64,000 nucleotides of DNA from Actinobacteria bacterium HGW-Actinobacteria-2 (GTDB taxonomy: Bacteria > Actinomycetota > Actinomycetes > Propionibacteriales > Propionibacteriaceae), in NCBI GenBank assembly GCA_002841335.1, contig PHEY01000001.1, positions 619,816-683,815 on the forward strand, in the 5' to 3' direction. The position numbers and the translations under genes were made by a program. Below the pieces are notes generated by a model, which worked only from the letters and a program-made list of their open reading frames with translations, had not been told where the DNA came from and did not search any database. Shown in pieces: positions 34,423-42,746 of the stretch (position 1 is the stretch's first letter; every line of letters begins with the position of its first letter).

Positions 34423-37218
34423 ATGTCCTTGCGTCAAAGCATCTCCCTATCCCTTGCAGCAGGACTGATCGCCGTTTCTGCGACCGTCCCGTTTGCCTCC
34501 ACAGCCCAGGCCGAGAGCCCGAATCCGGCGCCCTCCCCAACCAAGGGCATGGGCTCTCACAACTCCCATGGCTCGGGCCGGTTGGAGGCGCAGCATTCGC
34601 TGCGCGCCCCGGTCACCAATGAGAATTTCTACTTCGTGATGGCCGATCGGTTCGCCAACGGGGATGCCGCCAACGACACCGGCGGCATCCCCGGTGGGGT
34701 CAACGACCACGGGTTCGATCCCACCAACAAGGGTTTCTACAACGGTGGCGATCTGGCCGGGTTGCTCGACAAGATCGACTACATCCAAGGCCTGGGCACG
34801 ACGGCGATCTGGCTGACGCCCAGCTTCAAGAACAAGGCCGTGCAACTGGAGGACGGGCCGTCGGCCGGCTACCACGGCTACTGGATCACCGACTTCACCC
34901 AGATCGATCCGCACCTGGGCACCAACGCCGAGCTGAAGAAGCTGGTCGATGCGGCGCACGACCGGGGCATGAAGGTCTACTTCGACATCATCACCAACCA
35001 CACCGCTGACGTGATCGGGTACCAGGAAGGCGCCCGCACCGCCTACGTCGGCAAAGACGCCATCGGCGGCGCGTACACGACCGCGTCCGGCAAGGCCTTC
35101 GATGATCGCGACTACGCCGGCACCAACACCTTCCCCACGCTCGATCCGCTGACGTCCTTCCCCTACACCCCGGTACTCGATCCGGGCGAGGAGAACCTCA
35201 AGGTTCCGGCCTGGCTGAACGACACCACGCTGTATCACAACCGAGGCAACACCACCTTCACCGGTGAGGACTCGGCCTACGGCGACTTCTTCGGCCTGGA
35301 CGATCTGTTCACCGAGAACCCGAAGGTCGTCAACGGGATGATCGACATCTACCAGACCTGGATCAGCCAGATGGGGATCGACGGGTTCCGGATCGACACC
35401 ATGAAGCACGTCGACGACGCGTTCTGGCAGAAGTTCGGACCGAAGGTGCTGGCCTACGCCAAGGCTCACGGCAAGACCCAGTTCTTCATGTTCGGCGAGG
35501 TCTACGACCTGAGTCGTCCGCTCACGTCGAGCTTCACCACCCGGGACAAGATGCAGGCCGTGCTGGACTTCCCGTTCCAGGACGCCGCTCGCAACTTCGC
35601 CTCGAAGAGCCAGGCGACCTCGGGGCTGAAGACGCTGTTCGAGGCCGACGATTGGTACACCGACGCCGACTCGAACGTCTACCAACAGCCGACCTTCCTC
35701 GGGAACCACGACATGGGCCGGATCGGCTCCTTCGTCACCGCCGACAACAACAGTGCCGGTGAGGCGGAGTTGGTGTCTCGCGACCGGCTGGCGCACGAGC
35801 TGATGTACTTCTCGCGCGGCAACCCGGTGATCTACTACGGCGACGAGCAGGGCTTCACCGGCACCGGTGGCGACCAGCTGGCCCGCCAGACGCTGTTCGC
35901 CAGCAAGGTTCCCGAGTACCTCGACGACAACCTGCTGGGCACCGACAGCACTCATGCGGTCGACAACTACAACCCGGATTCGACGATGTATCGCACGATC
36001 AGTGAGTTGTCGGCGTTGACCAAGCAGCACCCGGCGTTGCGCAACGGCGCCCAGCAGCACCGCTATTCGAGCAGCGAGGCGGGCATTTACGCCTTCTCGC
36101 GCATCGATCAGGGCCAGCAGCGCGAGTACGTGGTGGCATTGAACAACAGCGAAAGCGCCAAGACCGCAGCCGTCCCGACCTATGTGCCCAACGGAGCGTT
36201 CCAGCGCATCTACGGCTCCGGCAGCGACCAGCTCACCACGGACGCGTCCAGCAAGCTGCAGGTCGGCGTGCCCGCGCTGTCAGCGGTGGTGTACGAGTCG
36301 GTGGCGTCGATCCCGCAGTCGGCGAAGGCTCCCGGCATTCGCCTCGGCCACCCGGCTCCGTCCACCGAAACCAACTCCCGGATGGCCGTCCAGGCCGAGG
36401 TCAGCGGCTCCTCGTTCAATGAGGTGACGTTCTATGCGAAAGTCGGCCACGGGCGCTGGACGTCCATCGGTACCGACGACAGCCGTCCGTACCGGGTCTT
36501 CCACGACACCTCGGCGATCAACGATGGGACCAAGATCAGCTACCGCGCCGTGGTACGGGACAACGCCGGCCACACCCGGCTCAGCAATGAGCAGCGGGCC
36601 AGCGTACCCAAGCCGAAGCTGACCATCGAAACCCCGGTGGCGGACGCTGGTGTGTTCGGCACGATCCAGGTGCTCGCGACCGCCGACCCGGAGGCCAGCT
36701 CGCATGTGGTTCGAATCCAGCGGCAGGTCGACAACGGCCCTTGGCAGACGCTGGCCACCGACGGTTCCTCGCCGGTCTACGGCGTCTTCGACGACGTCAG
36801 GCCGATCGCGGTCGGCTCGCTGATTCGCTACCGCGCCATCCTGTCCGAACCGGACGGCACCCGCGTGGTCAGCTCGGTACGGACCGTCACGCGCAGCGCC
36901 CCGCAACCGCTGGTACCGAACGTGACCGTGGCCGGCAATGTGCAAAGTGAGCTCGGTTGCCCCGGCGACTGGGATCCCGCCTGCAATGTCAGCGATCTCA
37001 CCTTCGACACCTCAGATGGCCTGTGGAAGGGGACGTGGACCGTCCCGGCCGGTGAGTACGAGTGGAAGGTCGCCGTCAACGACTCCTGGGACGTCAACTA
37101 CGGCGCCGGCGGAGCCGCGGGTGGCGGGAACATCCCGCTCAGCGTGCCTGCCGGAGGTGCCCAGGTGACGTTCGTCTGGGATCAGATCACGCACATTCCC
37201 TCAGCCACCATCGGGTAG
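34423..37218 (+). CDS. Secreted GH13 alpha-amylase-family glycosidase with C-terminal accessory domains
   Basis: A 931-residue exported enzyme that cleaves alpha-glucans. A signal peptide (about 1-30, ending TAQA) and a linker precede a GH13 barrel with HGYWITDF, DIITNHT, nucleophile D325 in GFRIDTMKH, acid/base E359 in MFGEVYD and D430 in LGNHDMGR. Barrel and domain C end near residue 630. Two similar beta-sandwich repeats follow (about 640-725 and 728-822, each ending in a VSYRA-like or IRYRA strand), then a pullulanase-type X25/CBM-like module (about 828-931; GCPGDWDPAC and YEWKVAVNDSW). GAGGAG precedes the ATG. Confidence 0.9.
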   Translation: MSLRQSISLSLAAGLIAVSATVPFASTAQAESPNPAPSPTKGMGSHNSHGSGRLEAQHSLRAPVTNENFYFVMADRFANGDAANDTGGIPGGVNDHGFDPTNKGFYNGGDLAGLLDKIDYIQGLGTTAIWLTPSFKNKAVQLEDGPSAGYHGYWITDFTQIDPHLGTNAELKKLVDAAHDRGMKVYFDIITNHTADVIGYQEGARTAYVGKDAIGGAYTTASGKAFDDRDYAGTNTFPTLDPLTSFPYTPVLDPGEENLKVPAWLNDTTLYHNRGNTTFTGEDSAYGDFFGLDDLFTENPKVVNGMIDIYQTWISQMGIDGFRIDTMKHVDDAFWQKFGPKVLAYAKAHGKTQFFMFGEVYDLSRPLTSSFTTRDKMQAVLDFPFQDAARNFASKSQATSGLKTLFEADDWYTDADSNVYQQPTFLGNHDMGRIGSFVTADNNSAGEAELVSRDRLAHELMYFSRGNPVIYYGDEQGFTGTGGDQLARQTLFASKVPEYLDDNLLGTDSTHAVDNYNPDSTMYRTISELSALTKQHPALRNGAQQHRYSSSEAGIYAFSRIDQGQQREYVVALNNSESAKTAAVPTYVPNGAFQRIYGSGSDQLTTDASSKLQVGVPALSAVVYESVASIPQSAKAPGIRLGHPAPSTETNSRMAVQAEVSGSSFNEVTFYAKVGHGRWTSIGTDDSRPYRVFHDTSAINDGTKISYRAVVRDNAGHTRLSNEQRASVPKPKLTIETPVADAGVFGTIQVLATADPEASSHVVRIQRQVDNGPWQTLATDGSSPVYGVFDDVRPIAVGSLIRYRAILSEPDGTRVVSSVRTVTRSAPQPLVPNVTVAGNVQSELGCPGDWDPACNVSDLTFDTSDGLWKGTWTVPAGEYEWKVAVNDSWDVNYGAGGAAGGGNIPLSVPAGGAQVTFVWDQITHIPSATIG

Positions 37219-37234
37219 CTCAGTGCGTCCGTCG

Positions 37235-37275
37235 CCAGGCTGGCCCTTCAACGCGCGCCGTTGGGGTCAGCCTGG
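37235..37275. terminator. Extended stem-loop between amylase and DUF1871-like gene
   Basis: Outer arms CCAGGCTG and CAGCCTGG enclose a second pairing (CAAC with GTTG), 16 bp past the amylase stop and before the end of the convergent gene. Likely bidirectional terminator. Confidence 0.6.
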
Positions 37276-37293
37276 GGCAGGGCGTGGTGACGT

Positions 37294-37542
37294 TCAGCGG
37301 CTGCCGTCGCGGCGCACCATCTCGTCGGCGATCCAGCGGGCGGTTTCGCGCGAGCAGGCGCCCGGCTCGCTGAAGCTGACGGTGAAGACGCCGGTGATCT
37401 CGGTGAGGGTGACCACACCTTCGAGTTCGAGAATGGCGTCGGCCTCGCGGGCATACTCCGTCTTCGGGGCCCCCTTGGCGATCAGCCCGACGGGGTCGGC
37501 CTCCGCCAGGATCTTGATGAGCTCTTCTCGGGTGATCGCCAT
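37294..37542 (-). CDS. DUF1871-like small protein
   Basis: An 82-residue soluble protein (MAITREELIKILAEADPVGL start; YAREADAILELEGV and ETARWIADEMVRRDG helices). The pattern resembles DUF1871-type proteins, alpha/beta proteins of unknown function. It stands between the amylase and a large secreted protein and shows no clear link to either. Family call is tentative. Confidence 0.65.
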   Translation of the reverse strand: MAITREELIKILAEADPVGLIAKGAPKTEYAREADAILELEGVVTLTEITGVFTVSFSEPGACSRETARWIADEMVRRDGSR

Positions 37543-37586
37543 GGGGTTGAGCCTAGTGGCGCAAGGGCCGCAAGGCGCCTTCCGGC

Positions 37587-39719
37587 TCAGCGAACCGGTC
37601 GCGTCACAGCGCTGGTCCGAGTCACTGTGGCGTACCCGCGGCGCTTTCCGGTGACCGCAACGGTGATCCGCTTACCCACGAGCCCGGCGTTCAATCTCAG
37701 CGTGGAATGCGTGCCGGAACTGATTGCCTCGCCATCGGCATACCAGCGGTAGCTGAACCGCATTCCCGAGGTCCAGCTGCCTCGATGGATGTGCAGAGTG
37801 TGGCGTCGCGCCACTACTCCGGCGACCTTCGGGGTGCTTGCCAGGGTCGTCTTCGGTACCCCCCAAGCGCTGGAGTGCGAGGCGAGTTGCGGACATCCGG
37901 GCACCGTCCGGGTCAGCGTCAGCATGACGGGATACCCCGCGTACGCCTTCTTGAGCTTCAGAGTGGGGGCGGTCTCACCAGGGATCGGACTCCCGAGCCA
38001 CCATTGATACTTGAGAACCATGTCTGGCGGACCCGGCAGTGGGGCCACCGACAAGGTTGAACCTGCGGCACGCTCCCCGACGATGACAGGCGGAGGTACG
38101 TCTGACTCCCGGTAACACGCTTGCCCGTATTCGAGCGTCTGGGTGAGTGGCTTGTAGCCAGGGGCGGTCACGGTCACGACCACGCTCAACCGGCTGCCGA
38201 AGTCATCGCTGGTGGTGACGTACGTCGAAGCCGTCTGTCCCGAGATCGCAACGCCATTGCGCAACCACTGGTAGCCGATCTCAGTGCGCTTTGGCTTGAA
38301 GGAACCGTTCCACACCCGGAGTGAGAGCCCGGGCCCGTCGGGACCTCCCTCGGCCGATGGATTGTGGATCACTTCGATGCTGCCCAAACCCACCGGCTCG
38401 GTCCGGCCGAGATCAACCGACACCGGGACGTACCCAGGAGCGGTCAAGTCCTCTCGTGCTGAGATGCGTGTACCGAGGTCTTCGAGCTGGACGACGTAGG
38501 AACTCCCGGTCACGCCAGGCATGAGCACGCCGTCTCGGAACCACTGCCGGCTGCGAGTGAGGCCGACGACGCTGGCATCCACGATGGGAGCGGGGGCGAG
38601 TTGATCGCCCACTCCTGGAGAAACGCCGTTCAGCCTGATCGTCCCGGGGATCAAGATCGCCTTTAGCAAGGTCGAGTCGCCGATCGCCACGGCCTCCTCG
38701 GCGGGCACGTCGATGATCTCGGCTTCAGACTCGACGGACACACCACTCCACCACTGGTACGCGTACTTCGACTCACCGCCCGACGGCGGCATAATGCGGA
38801 GCCGGTAGCGTCCGGGGCGGAGGCCCCCGATCGTGAAGGTGCCGTCTGCTGCGGACTTCCCACTTTCCGCGTGCGTCCAACCCCCCTCGACCCCACCCAG
38901 CAATACCGACGCGCTGACGCTCATCCCGGCTACGGGAGATCCGTCGGTATCTACCAGCCGCCCGGATATGGAGGACGGGGCGGCCAATACACCGTTGATG
39001 CCCGTCGCCACCGTTCCTAGTTCAATCTGAATGGGAGTGGCCGTGTTCCAGGAGTCAGCTTGATTCCACCAATAGTCGATCCAGAAGGTGCTCGGCGGCG
39101 CCTTGAAGTGGACGGTGTAAGAGCCTGGGGCAAGTCCCGACAGGGAGTAGGACCCCTGGTCGTCGGCGTAGATCTCCCAGTAAGCGCTGTGGTCGCCCGA
39201 GATCTCCACGCGGGCGTGTGCGAGTCCCCCACCTCCTCTCGCGGTGACCACTCCTGAGATCGTGCCTCCGAGGACTAGGGTGGCGCTGGCATCGAACGGA
39301 GGATCGCCCGCAACCACATCGAACCCTTCAGCATCGGCCTTCCATAGGTGATTTCCCCGCCACATGGAGAGGTACCGGTGGTCCAGATATGGCATGTAGG
39401 AGATCGTGTATCGCCCAGCTGGCAGGGACTCAATCGCGAATCGGCCATCTGACCCAGTACGACTCCAACCGACGCTGTTGTCATCCCAGGTGCCGACGGT
39501 CGAGTTCCACGGATGTGCGGCAACGTCCACACTTTCGACTGGCGCGCCACCCTCGCCGGTAACCACCCCGATCACGCTGCCAGTACCGATCAACTCTTGC
39601 GGAGTGGGCGTCTCGGCTTGAGCCGGGGTCAGCCCAGCAACCAGTAGAGCCAAGGCCGTTGCGACGACCGTGAGAACGCGCCAAAGCCCGAAGTATTGCC
39701 GCCGGGGGTGGGTCGCCAT
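37587..39719 (-). CDS. Large secreted protein with carboxypeptidase-regulatory-like and tail repeats
   Basis: A 710-residue exported protein. After a signal peptide (ending TPAQA) come three beta-sandwich repeats of carboxypeptidase regulatory-like type (about 45-135, 145-225, 230-325; pattern GxVxGxGGxPVxxxxVxA... LPAGRYTI / LAPGSYTV / LRPGRYRL). The C-terminal half (about 345-710) holds about four repeats of the kind often found at the end of actinobacterial surface proteins, with YQWLRNGVAISGQTASTY-like cores and GYxxxTxT ends. No catalytic motif is visible. Role as adhesin or matrix protein is inference. Confidence 0.75.
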   Translation of the reverse strand: MATHPRRQYFGLWRVLTVVATALALLVAGLTPAQAETPTPQELIGTGSVIGVVTGEGGAPVESVDVAAHPWNSTVGTWDDNSVGWSRTGSDGRFAIESLPAGRYTISYMPYLDHRYLSMWRGNHLWKADAEGFDVVAGDPPFDASATLVLGGTISGVVTARGGGGLAHARVEISGDHSAYWEIYADDQGSYSLSGLAPGSYTVHFKAPPSTFWIDYWWNQADSWNTATPIQIELGTVATGINGVLAAPSSISGRLVDTDGSPVAGMSVSASVLLGGVEGGWTHAESGKSAADGTFTIGGLRPGRYRLRIMPPSGGESKYAYQWWSGVSVESEAEIIDVPAEEAVAIGDSTLLKAILIPGTIRLNGVSPGVGDQLAPAPIVDASVVGLTRSRQWFRDGVLMPGVTGSSYVVQLEDLGTRISAREDLTAPGYVPVSVDLGRTEPVGLGSIEVIHNPSAEGGPDGPGLSLRVWNGSFKPKRTEIGYQWLRNGVAISGQTASTYVTTSDDFGSRLSVVVTVTAPGYKPLTQTLEYGQACYRESDVPPPVIVGERAAGSTLSVAPLPGPPDMVLKYQWWLGSPIPGETAPTLKLKKAYAGYPVMLTLTRTVPGCPQLASHSSAWGVPKTTLASTPKVAGVVARRHTLHIHRGSWTSGMRFSYRWYADGEAISSGTHSTLRLNAGLVGKRITVAVTGKRRGYATVTRTSAVTRPVR

Positions 39720-39828
39720 TTCAGCCTTTCTCGCGCCCGTGAGCGCTGCGCTGAGAGGACTGTAGTGATATTCGCCGCCGGAGGCGATACCCGTGAGAAA
39801 GGCCTAGAGCACCGGGCCTCCGACGGCC

Positions 39829-40365
39829 TCACTCCCCCTGCCGGGAACGCACTCCATAGCGCCCGCAAAGAAAGTCACAGTTGCGGGCCACGTCGAGCAG
39901 TTCGAGGTCGAGTGCCCGGGGCAGCAATGGACGTCCGGCGCCCAGGGTGACGGGCGCGAACTGCACCCAGACCTCGTCCAGTAGCCCGGCATCGGCGAAC
40001 TGTCCGGCCAGCTCACCACCACCGACAACCCACACGTCAGCATCGCCCGCGGCCGCGACCATCTCGGCGTGCACCGCGGACACGTCCGCGTGGGTGAGCC
40101 GGACGTCCGCACCGGGCGGGGTCAGCAGGTCACGATGCGTGAACACCCAGGTCGGCTGCTGGTAGGGCCAGGTGTCCGGCTCGTGCCTCCGCAGCCACTC
40201 GTAGGTCGAGGCCCCCATCGCCAACGCCCCGATCGACTTCTCGAACCCCTGGTACGACATCGGCCCGTCCTCGTCGACCTGCTGCCGCAACAGCCACTCC
40301 AGCGAATGATCAGAAGTCGCGATGAAGCCGTCCAGGCTGCAGGCCGTGAAGTAGTGCGTCGCCAT
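39829..40365 (-). CDS. DHFR/RibD C-terminal family reductase
   Basis: A 178-residue protein of the dihydrofolate reductase-like RibD_C fold, which uses NADPH. Signatures are ACSLDGFIA at the N-terminus, MGASTYEWL, and the nucleotide-binding DVWVVGGGELAGQF, with LLPRALDLELL near the end. ATG at 40363-40365 gives the standard N-terminus (MATHYFTACSLDG). Stand-alone members of this family have no settled substrate and should not be called folA. Confidence 0.85.
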   Translation of the reverse strand: MATHYFTACSLDGFIATSDHSLEWLLRQQVDEDGPMSYQGFEKSIGALAMGASTYEWLRRHEPDTWPYQQPTWVFTHRDLLTPPGADVRLTHADVSAVHAEMVAAAGDADVWVVGGGELAGQFADAGLLDEVWVQFAPVTLGAGRPLLPRALDLELLDVARNCDFLCGRYGVRSRQGE

Positions 40366-40621
40366 CACACCATCGTGTCTGGCGTTGCCGAGAGGGGCAA
40401 TCGGTAGTCGTGACGCCTCGCGCGACTTGTGCAGCGACATCGGCATCGTCCGTTCTGCAGGCGACGAGGCCTCCGCGCGGCGCCACTCGCTCCCTCGCGT
40501 TCACCCTTGCTGCCAGACCGTGACTCGCTACCGTTGGGCCCGCTGGCTCAGAGGGAGAGATGGCCAGACAGCGGCAATGGACTCAGCGCTTCGAGAGCAT
40601 GATGATCGCGACGAGGTGAGT

Positions 40622-41476
40622 ATGGTGACAATCCACCCGGCTACATTGGCCGATCTACGCGACAGCCGTTCGCGCCCGTGGCTACTGGATCTGGTGAGCC
40701 GGGACATTGGCGGCGGAAAAGTCGACGTGGCCCAGGTGAACAGCCTGGAGGTGCCAACGACGGTCACGGCCCTTCGTATCAGCGGTCTCGACCAAGCCAG
40801 CTTCGAAGCGCTGGTCGCGGGCTTGGGGTCACAAGTCACAGCGATCGACTTCTGGAAGTGCCCTCGAATCGCAGATCTCAGTGCGCTGGAGGATCTTCCC
40901 CATTTGCGCCTAGTTTCGTTCTACTGGAACCAGCGCGCGACGCGGCTGTGGGACTTCCGCAGGACGCCTCACCTCTCGGGCTTACGTTTCTACGACTTCA
41001 GCCGCCTTCACAGCCTCGCCGATCTGCCGTCCGCTACGTCGCTCGTCGAACTGGATTTCGGCGATGCCGTGTGGGACACCGCCGTCTTCGACACACTCGA
41101 TCCGCTGTCGGAGTTGAAGGGTCTTCACTCCCTCACCCTCAGCGCCAAGAAGATCATCGACGGCCGCGTTGAGCCATTGGCTGCCCTGCAGCAACTGGAG
41201 TCGCTGGTGTTCTCGTCTCGGCAGTTCACCATGGCTCAGATCGCATGGCTTCGAGCCCACCTGCCGGACACTCTCCGCTCCGAATCGCTCGACGCGCTGA
41301 CATCACTCTCCCCGGCGCTTCGAGGAGAGACGAAGGAACTCGACGTCCTCTTGAACGGCAAGCGAAAGCCCTTCCTGAACTCCACCATTGATCGCAGTCG
41401 CATCCAGAAGCATGTCGCGCAGTTTGACGCCATGGTTGCGCGATTCCGCGAGGACCCGTCATTGCCGCCCGAGTAG
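40622..41476 (+). CDS. Leucine-rich-repeat-like protein
   Basis: A 284-residue cytoplasmic protein with irregular LRR-like segments between about 45 and 215 (VTALRISGLD, VTAIDFWKCPRI, LRLVSFYWNQ, LSGLRFYDF, LVELDFGDAVW, LHSLTLSAKK, LESLVFSSRQF). GAGGTGAG just before the ATG at 40622 fixes the start; the frame upstream has no support. No signal peptide or membrane segment. The helical, charged C-terminus (about 235-284) has no known domain. It lies at the left edge of the accessory region; a protein-recognition role is possible. Confidence 0.6.
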   Translation: MVTIHPATLADLRDSRSRPWLLDLVSRDIGGGKVDVAQVNSLEVPTTVTALRISGLDQASFEALVAGLGSQVTAIDFWKCPRIADLSALEDLPHLRLVSFYWNQRATRLWDFRRTPHLSGLRFYDFSRLHSLADLPSATSLVELDFGDAVWDTAVFDTLDPLSELKGLHSLTLSAKKIIDGRVEPLAALQQLESLVFSSRQFTMAQIAWLRAHLPDTLRSESLDALTSLSPALRGETKELDVLLNGKRKPFLNSTIDRSRIQKHVAQFDAMVARFREDPSLPPE

Positions 41477-41746
41477 CGACAGCTCCCGCCCTGCCCACTT
41501 CGACGCAGGCACAACCCGTGGAAGACCCACGATGCCAGGTACGCCGTCGCTGCGCCCTCAGATGGCACCGAGGCCGGCGCGCCGCTGGTAGGCCTGATGC
41601 TCGCCGATCGTCGAGCCCCACATCCTGGATAGGGTCATGCGCGAACTCGCCCGCCCACCGCGATCGACGCTGCCTGTGGTACAGCCTCCTCACGAGCACT
41701 GACGCATCGGAGAACCATCCGTCCGCGACCCGACTCACCAAACGCG

Positions 41747-42328
41747 TCACTGGCTGGCGGCGACCCTTTCGATGATGGCCGCGGGGAGCGGATAGGGCCG
41801 CTCCGCCGGAAGAGGTGCCGCGCCCTCACGGATGGTGCTTAGTTGTTCGGTGATGTCGGTGATGCCGCTGATCCACTCGTTGGCGTAGCGCTCGACCAGG
41901 GGTCCGGTCAGCCCGACTTGGAGCGAGCGGTACGGAAGCGCGGCGCCGGTCATGGTGCGTTCGGGGTCCCACTGGACGCGCGCCGGCGAGTCGGCCAACT
42001 GAGCCTGCCAAGCGTCCCGGCTGGGGTGGACGTCCGGGTCGTAGTGGGTGAGGCAGGCAGAACTCAGGATCTCCTCGAACCCGGCCCGGGTGATCCGCAC
42101 CGCCAAAACCCGTTCCTGCCCCGGCTTGGCCGCCCATCCGCAGCGGTACATCATCCACAGGAAGGACGGTTTGATCCAGGTCATTCGCGTGAAGCTGAAC
42201 GGCGCGACGAAGGTGCCTGCGGCGACCGCTGGCCCGGCGATCTCGGGACTGTAGGCCTGGTAGACCGTGATCTCGCGGTCATCGAAGACGGCCCGTACTT
42301 GCCGAAACGGGGTCAGTTGCGAAGCCAT
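41747..42328 (-). CDS. DUF4291 family protein
   Basis: A 193-residue protein matching the DUF4291 pattern: VYQAYSPEIAG, then RMTWIKPSFLWMMYRCGWA, a GQERVLAVRITRAGF strand, a DPERTMTGAALPYRSLQVG region and a C-terminal VERYANEWI. ATG at 42326-42328 follows a GAGGAG site; the frame upstream lies in the neighbouring gene. Its function is unknown. It overlaps the preceding gene by 16 bp. The 270 bp between it and the LRR-like gene shows no convincing gene. Confidence 0.8.
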   Translation of the reverse strand: MASQLTPFRQVRAVFDDREITVYQAYSPEIAGPAVAAGTFVAPFSFTRMTWIKPSFLWMMYRCGWAAKPGQERVLAVRITRAGFEEILSSACLTHYDPDVHPSRDAWQAQLADSPARVQWDPERTMTGAALPYRSLQVGLTGPLVERYANEWISGITDITEQLSTIREGAAPLPAERPYPLPAAIIERVAASQ

Positions 42329-42669
42329 GTGGCCAACTCCTCTTGGGGCGCTGTCGCTGGTGGCAGCGTGCCGAAGTAGGACGAGTCGCGCAAGGCATCG
42401 ATCTCTTCTTGGTCGTACTCCGACTCCCGAACCCAGCCGGCCAGCTTGCCGAGCCCAACGCTCTCGGCGTACTGCACGGTGGCATCGACTCCTTCGGGCA
42501 TCAGGAACGCGCTGTCGATGGTGCATCCCGCGTCGAAGCTGAGCATCTTGGCTTCCCAGATCAGCGAAACGTCGGAGGCGTCGCATGAAGAGAACAGCCA
42601 CTGCTGGGGCCAGCTCGTGCCAGGGCCACGTCCTACCGCCTGAGCCCGGTGGCCGACTACCGACGACAT
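42313..42669 (-). CDS. Hypothetical protein upstream of and overlapping DUF4291
   Basis: About 118 residues, acidic toward the C-terminus, with an IDSAFLMPEGVDATVQYAE segment (quoted in part: MPEGVDATVQ) and a Trp-rich end (GWVRESEYDQEEIDAL, ATWLRN). No family recognised. ATG 42667-42669 is chosen from context; ATG 42685-42687 is equally possible and neither has a clear ribosome binding site. The 16-bp overlap with DUF4291 suggests a two-gene operon. Confidence 0.5.
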   Translation of the reverse strand: MSSVVGHRAQAVGRGPGTSWPQQWLFSSCDASDVSLIWEAKMLSFDAGCTIDSAFLMPEGVDATVQYAESVGLGKLAGWVRESEYDQEEIDALRDSSYFGTLPPATAPQEELATWLRN

Positions 42670-42746
42670 TGAACGATGCGCGCCCATCGAGGATCTAACC
42701 CACGACCCACAATCGTCTCTCAGGCGTCCAACGTGCATGGGATCAC

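Noticed and set aside
34447..36060. 537-codon minus-strand frame opposite the amylase
   Set aside because: Antisense shadow of a GH13 enzyme with intact catalytic residues.
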